Origin: a virus
DNA: 39,736 bases
IMG/VR virus record: IMGVR_UViG_3300044695_001732
Coordinates: 1-39,736 of that record
Direction: 5' to 3' (one strand)
Both the position numbers and the translations under genes were made by a program. Shown here in pieces: positions 36,242 through 39,736 of the stretch. Under the pieces are notes generated by a model. The model searched no databases. It was given only the letters and a program-made list of their open reading frames with translations, and was not told where the DNA came from. Each line of letters opens with the position of its first letter. The stretch's first letter is position 1.

Positions 36242-37362
36242 GCCAATACTCCTGCGTTTAATAGGACATCTCTGACATTTAACACTACACGATGCTTCAT
36301 TCCTGGTAGCAGTTCCACACGATGTTGACCGATGGTGGCTTGCACCCGTTTAGATACCTCGATTTCGCATGTAGGTTCAAACGGTTTCCACACCCCAGTA
36401 GACCTGTTAATGGTTGGCTGAACGATCTGTAGCACTTGTTCGGCTGCTGTGTCCCAGTTAAACGCCGCTGTTTGTGGGGCTGTCAGGAACGCCTGACGAC
36501 GGTACTTGTCACGTTTGTTGTACAAGTCTTTGATGGCTTCAGCCAATGCTTCAGGGTCAGGTTCATCCCAGTTGCCCATGTCCTGCCAAACACCTTTAGC
36601 GGTCGGGACACTGGTGGTTGGTATGCGATGGGTGGCAAGATCAGCGAACTCTCGATGCCCATGAGCGTTAGACAGGATCGTTGGGATACCCGCTGAGACA
36701 GCCTGCAACGGCATGAGACCGAACCCTTCACCACGGGACACCGACACAAACCCATCCATAGAACGAACCAAATCACGTTCCTGTTCAACAGTTAACCATT
36801 CACGATGAATCACCACATTCGGGTAATCCAAATTCTTTGGTGCAGACAGGTGAGGTGGCACAATCTTGATATGCAGTTCAGCGTCAGGTAGCTGCAACTT
36901 GTTAAACACTTCTAGCACCACATCCAAGCCTTTGCGATACCACTCTGAACCGCCGCACATGATCCGGAACTTGCCATCAGGTTTATCTTCAGATGGACAC
37001 CAAACATCACGGTCAACACCCAACGGGATCATGTGAACATTGTCGTGGAACTGTGAGAACAAGTCATAGTTGTGCATGGATGGCACAATGATCGTTTCTA
37101 TTAGCGGGATGTATTCGTAAAACTGTGGTGGCAACCAGTTTGTTTCCCACATGGTTAACACCGACACACGCTGGTCATCAAACCACCCTGCAATCAGATT
37201 AGGTCGCAAAGCAAACATCACAGTTTCGGCGCGATCATCAAGTGTTACCTTTTCCGATAACGCTGTCTTCAACCCTTGCACCATTTTCCCGTAACCGATA
37301 TGCGGGATGTTTACACCTTCAACACTTAAAAGTCGGGAAGTATCCCTGATTCTGCCTGCCAT
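36238..37362 (-). CDS. GT4-type glycosyltransferase, 374 aa
   Basis: Rossmann-fold sugar transferase of the GT-B/GT4 group. Hallmarks: an N-terminal domain with GYGKMVQGLKTAL, HMIPLGVDRDVW (the I-P-x-G-V-D hinge), KFRIMCGGSEWYRKGLDVVL (donor domain start) and VSVSRGEGFGLMPLQAVSAG. In the last motif the second Glu of the usual E-x7-E is Gln. Its activity could be normal with this variant or altered. It sits between tail-joining genes, so it may add sugars to virion proteins or the host wall. The N-terminus overlaps the previous gene by 37 bases. Confidence 0.85.
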   Translation of the reverse strand: MAGRIRDTSRLLSVEGVNIPHIGYGKMVQGLKTALSEKVTLDDRAETVMFALRPNLIAGWFDDQRVSVLTMWETNWLPPQFYEYIPLIETIIVPSMHNYDLFSQFHDNVHMIPLGVDRDVWCPSEDKPDGKFRIMCGGSEWYRKGLDVVLEVFNKLQLPDAELHIKIVPPHLSAPKNLDYPNVVIHREWLTVEQERDLVRSMDGFVSVSRGEGFGLMPLQAVSAGIPTILSNAHGHREFADLATHRIPTTSVPTAKGVWQDMGNWDEPDPEALAEAIKDLYNKRDKYRRQAFLTAPQTAAFNWDTAAEQVLQIVQPTINRSTGVWKPFEPTCEIEVSKRVQATIGQHRVELLPGMKHRVVLNVRDVLLNAGVLA

Positions 37363-37610
37363 TTTTCTGTTGCTCTCGATTCCACGTTTGCAGCACCATC
37401 AATTTTTCTTGGTTGGATACCGTCTTGACGCAACCGTTTATATGCGTCTAAGTCCTTTTCTAGCACACGATCCTTCTGTGCGATGGTTGCTGACCGTGAA
37501 GAACCTGTACGGGTGGGCATAAGTTCTGCGCTGAATCCGACTGCTGACACTTTGCATCCGAAACAACCCTCAACATCCAGGTCAGGATGTGTCTCTTGAT
37601 GTTTGATCAC
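37326..37610 (-). CDS. Conserved-looking phage protein with CxxC, 94 aa
   Basis: GTG start 37610 (overlaps the previous stop as GTGA). Reads IKHQETHPDLDVEGCFGCKV near the start (Cys 16, Cys 19), then LEKDLDAYKRLRQDGIQPRK and GAANVESRATEKWQAESG. The pattern HPDLDVEGCFGCK ... DAYKRLRQDGIQP is one I associate with actinophage genomes in the tail block. Cys pair may bind metal. Role unknown. Confidence 0.72.
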   Translation of the reverse strand: MIKHQETHPDLDVEGCFGCKVSAVGFSAELMPTRTGSSRSATIAQKDRVLEKDLDAYKRLRQDGIQPRKIDGAANVESRATEKWQAESGILPDF

Positions 37611-37903
37611 GTTATGTAACTCCCATATCCTGCTGCTGTTAACGATGCTACCTCAGTAGCATCCACCTCAATGTCATGCCCACCGTAGTACACCTTGATT
37701 ACTGTTGACATGTTAGACGGTTGGTTCTCTGTGTATGACAGGTCGGTTAACTGGTACACGTTACGGCCACGCGCTGTCGGTTGGCGATGTCGAGCCAATC
37801 TGTTAGCAAGCCGTTGTTCTTCAGATAGACGGTTCCCTCTAATGTCAAAATCAGCCAACACTGGGGTCACAAAGTTGTCGGTTGGTGTACGGAATATTGC
37901 CAT
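37607..37903 (-). CDS. Small virion protein, 98 aa, paralogue of the C-terminus of the next gene
   Basis: The C-terminal ~50 residues (NVYQLTDLSYTENQPSNMST, then VIKVYYGGHDIEVDATEVAS) align with the end of the 321-residue protein (NLYKLTDNSYTIVDQRDLGQ, VKKVWYGGRDHFLTAAEVTE), including the last GYGSYIT/GFGAYIT. This is a duplicated domain within the virion block. The N-terminus FRTPTDNFVTPVLADFDIRG is different. Likely part of the same tail appendage. Confidence 0.72.
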   Translation of the reverse strand: MAIFRTPTDNFVTPVLADFDIRGNRLSEEQRLANRLARHRQPTARGRNVYQLTDLSYTENQPSNMSTVIKVYYGGHDIEVDATEVASLTAAGYGSYIT

Positions 37904-38868
37904 CAGGTTATGTACGCTCCAAATCCGTCTGCTGTAAGTTCTGTTACTTCTGCTGCTGTCAAGAAGTGGTCACGCCCACCATACCAAACTTTCTTTACTT
38001 GACCTAGATCACGTTGGTCAACAATCGTGTAACTGTTGTCGGTCAACTTGTAAAGGTTTCTTGTTCGAACATTACTTTTAATGTAAGACCCCAAACGGTT
38101 TGCCCCATCAAAATCGTTGAAAAATCCGCCAACATACTGGTAGGTGTATGGGACACGGAATATGCGTGACTTCACCCAGTCAGCGGTATCGGTTCCTGTG
38201 CCGGAACCTGTGGCTGAACGGAAGTATGCGACACCGCCAAGACTGACCGAAGTTCCTTCGCCTGATCCTGTGGCTGTACGAATGTTGATAACAAGATCAA
38301 CACCGTCACCTGATCCAACACCTGAACCTGTGGCAACACGGATAGGGATACGAATGAACGTGACTACAGAATCCCCTGTACCGCTACCCACAGCCGTTCT
38401 AACAGGGGTTATCCTGCCAACAGTAGTATCAGAGCCAACACCGCTACCTGACGCTGTACGAGGCGCGATATGCAACCCTGTGGAATCCATAGTTCCCACA
38501 CCAGAACCCGTAGCAGAACGAATACGAACAGACAGTGCTACCGCAGTAGCATCACCGACACCACTACCTGTGGCTTGACGTTGGCGTAGCACCTGTGCGA
38601 CAGACGATGCTGTACCCAAACCGTCGGCTGTAGCAGTAACCGTAAGAACAGCACGAACACCAAGATAAAATCTTCCACCAGAACGGAACGGGAAACTAAA
38701 GTCAGTTAACTGACCCAAACGTATCTGTGCTGAACCATGAGCAACAGACGAAGTGCCATCACCAGAACCAGTCGCGGTACGACCAACAACAGCAAAATAG
38801 GTTCCCCGATAAAACGGGTGAGTATTTAAGAACGGTTCTGTAAACCCCGCAACAGCAGTTATAGCCAC
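37903..38868 (-). CDS. Repeat-containing tail/fibre protein, 321 aa
   Basis: GTG start 38868. The middle has about eight copies of a ~23-residue unit marked R-x-A-T-G-S-G-x-G (RTATGSGDG, RQATGSGVG, RSATGSGVG, RTASGSGVG, RTAVGSGTG, RVATGSGVG, RTATGSGEG, RSATGSGTG), flanked by valine-rich strands. This is a beta-solenoid or fibre-shaft pattern. The C-terminal ~55 residues match the neighbouring 98-residue gene. Repeat number may vary between strains. Probably a tail fibre shaft or surface appendage. Confidence 0.78.
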   Translation of the reverse strand: MAITAVAGFTEPFLNTHPFYRGTYFAVVGRTATGSGDGTSSVAHGSAQIRLGQLTDFSFPFRSGGRFYLGVRAVLTVTATADGLGTASSVAQVLRQRQATGSGVGDATAVALSVRIRSATGSGVGTMDSTGLHIAPRTASGSGVGSDTTVGRITPVRTAVGSGTGDSVVTFIRIPIRVATGSGVGSGDGVDLVINIRTATGSGEGTSVSLGGVAYFRSATGSGTGTDTADWVKSRIFRVPYTYQYVGGFFNDFDGANRLGSYIKSNVRTRNLYKLTDNSYTIVDQRDLGQVKKVWYGGRDHFLTAAEVTELTADGFGAYIT

Positions 38869-38882
38869 TAGGGGCTACCTAC

Positions 38883-39251
38883 CTAATCGAGTGACAGCGT
38901 GAGCGAAGTGATCTGAAAAGTATCGCCAGCAGTCACAGCCGCCGAAGACGACAACGCACCAGTCCACAAACAGTTACCAGCAGTAGAAGCATCCCACATA
39001 GACCAATGGCTGTACGTTTCCGTAGCAGCAACGTTAGTCCACTCCAAAGTTGCTGAAGTAGCAATCGAACCCGAAGCAGCAGTAGCCCACGCAGCAACCT
39101 TACGAGTTGTCTCAGTAGCAGCCGCAGTAGTACCAGCCTCACCAGCATCCGCAGTATGCAACTTCACATAAACATTCGTCGGAATAGTCCACGCAGTCTT
39201 ACCAGTCGTGTGTTCCAGAATCTTCAATTCTGCATAGTTAGAAATAGACAT
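38883..39251 (-). CDS. Small virion (tail) protein, 122 aa
   Basis: Reads SISNYAELKILEHTTGKTAW, then TIPTNVYVKLHTADAGEAGT and a Ser/Thr/Ala-rich beta end. The N-YAE-KILEH--G-TAW-IPT-VYV-LHTADP-like pattern is a common phage tail protein. First gene after the terminator, with GAAAGG before ATG 39251, so it probably opens the tail operon. Confidence 0.8.
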   Translation of the reverse strand: MSISNYAELKILEHTTGKTAWTIPTNVYVKLHTADAGEAGTTAAATETTRKVAAWATAASGSIATSATLEWTNVAATETYSHWSMWDASTAGNCLWTGALSSSAAVTAGDTFQITSLTLSLD

Positions 39252-39285
39252 ACAAACCTTTCGACAAAAACATCATACACCAAAC

Positions 39286-39331
39286 AAAAAAGTGGGGCGG
39301 CCGAGGTCGAGGGGAACCAGGGCCGCCCCAC
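39286..39331 (-). terminator. Strong intrinsic terminator after the major capsid gene
   Basis: On the minus strand, a perfect 11-bp stem GTGGGGCGGCC (39331-39321) / GGCCGCCCCAC (39302-39292) with an 18-base loop, followed at once by TTTTTTG (39291-39285). It lies 26 bases beyond the capsid stop at 39357 and 35 bases before the next gene start, so it closes the head/capsid transcript and separates it from the tail operon. Confidence 0.93.
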
Positions 39332-39356
39332 ACTTTGGGGTAACTAACGCAACTTA

Positions 39357-39736
39357 TTAGGAAGCGTTTGCACCAATGCTTGATGCGCCTTCAATACGAC
39401 GCAACGAGGCTTCGCGGAAGCGACCGTAGCCACCCAACCAGTACCAACCGATTGGATTGAAACGGAGCAAACTGTCCACGACAGGACCACGAACAACCTT
39501 TGGAACAACACCGTTACCATCGATTGCTGAGTAAGCCTTAGCCAAAGCCTGACGGCCCATGATCAAAGTGCTGTAAACGTCAATGATTCCAGTTGTGCTG
39601 GTTCCGTTTGATGCGTTGGCATTCAATGGTGCGCGTGGTGTCTCAATGAAACGAACCGACTCAAAAGTGCCGATTTCGCCATTGTAGATACCTGCTGTGT
39701 CCACGTTAACGTGAGGTGCGTTCCATGCAGCGTTAC
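39357..39736 (-). CDS. Major capsid protein, C-terminal part (continues from 744-1 across the contig ends)
   Basis: The same gene as at 1-744: the frame entering from 39736 reads VNVDTAGIYNGEIGTFESVR, then FIETPRAPLNANASN and an end GASSIGANAS with stop at 39357. The frame matches the left copy, so closing the circle gives one 322-residue protein. The last ~75 codons after the overlap hold the C-terminal helices (VRGPVVDSLLRFNPIGWYWL) of the N4-gp56-like capsid fold. The terminator follows 26 bases downstream. Confidence 0.88.
   Translation of the reverse strand, partial: NAAWNAPHVNVDTAGIYNGEIGTFESVRFIETPRAPLNANASNGTSTTGIIDVYSTLIMGRQALAKAYSAIDGNGVVPKVVRGPVVDSLLRFNPIGWYWLGGYGRFREASLRRIEGASSIGANAS
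39582..39736. repeat. Terminal direct repeat, right copy (matches 1-155)
   Basis: Identical to 1-155 except A for G at 39708 and G for A at 39720. Both positions are third codon bases in the capsid gene (Val GTC/GTT and Asn AAT/AAC). See the left copy. Confidence 0.93.

Noticed and set aside
1-39736. Prophage or temperate lifestyle
   Set aside because: No integrase, excisionase, attachment-site-like repeat or immunity cassette was recognised; the arrays alone do not prove lysogeny.
1-39736. tRNA genes
   Set aside because: No cloverleaf with a TTCRA arm was recognised in the few gaps large enough, though only a dedicated scan could exclude them.

Overview
The window is an almost complete genome of a tailed double-stranded DNA phage, most likely podovirus-like and infecting an actinobacterium. 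The first 155 bases recur at the right end (1-155 = 39582-39736, two mismatches), so this is a circularly closing contig with a unique length of about 39.58 kb whose ends fall inside the major capsid gene. Every gene I can support is on the minus strand. Host clues are a WhiB regulator, which is confined to actinobacteria and their phages, several small protein types seen in actinophages, and a secreted protein with a Thr-rich stalk. No integrase, excisionase or tRNA gene was seen, which suggests a lytic phage.

In transcription order (falling coordinates): 39251-27702 encodes tail and fibre proteins, a tail nozzle, an adaptor, small basic proteins, a glycosyltransferase, glycine-rich fibres and a Thr/Pro-rich exported protein. 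27705-26565 is the lysis cassette (small membrane proteins, holin, M15 endolysin). 26542-19314 holds nucleic-acid genes: phosphoesterase, YqaJ-type exonuclease, a partner protein with an annealing-protein signature, a PD-(D/E)XK nuclease, WhiB, HTH and ribbon-helix-helix proteins, a transglycosylase and a C5 DNA methyltransferase. Many of these genes overlap by ATGA. I recognise no DNA polymerase, primase, helicase or RNA polymerase.

18871-15488 is a foreign-looking five-gene operon: MoxR/CobS-like AAA+ ATPase, VWA protein, two tiny membrane peptides and an unknown 311-residue protein. It lies in an island (about 14.9-19.2 kb) very rich in TCGA and CTCGAG. The gaps on either side each carry five copies of a 13-bp palindrome, consensus CTAAYCGNYTTAG. 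This is my best candidate for an undescribed system.

After a 1.3 kb structured non-coding region (DnaA-box-like pair, long inverted repeats, possible packaging or replication signals) comes the head block, 14184-1: terminase with an N-terminal HTH, portal, a small protein, a 1687-residue protein and three further putative internal virion proteins, a scaffold-like protein and an N4-gp56-like major capsid protein. The capsid gene wraps through the contig ends and stops at 39357, just before a strong intrinsic terminator (39286-39331). The replication/lysis genes, the island and the packaging/head block may thus be three expression units, with palindrome arrays at both island borders.
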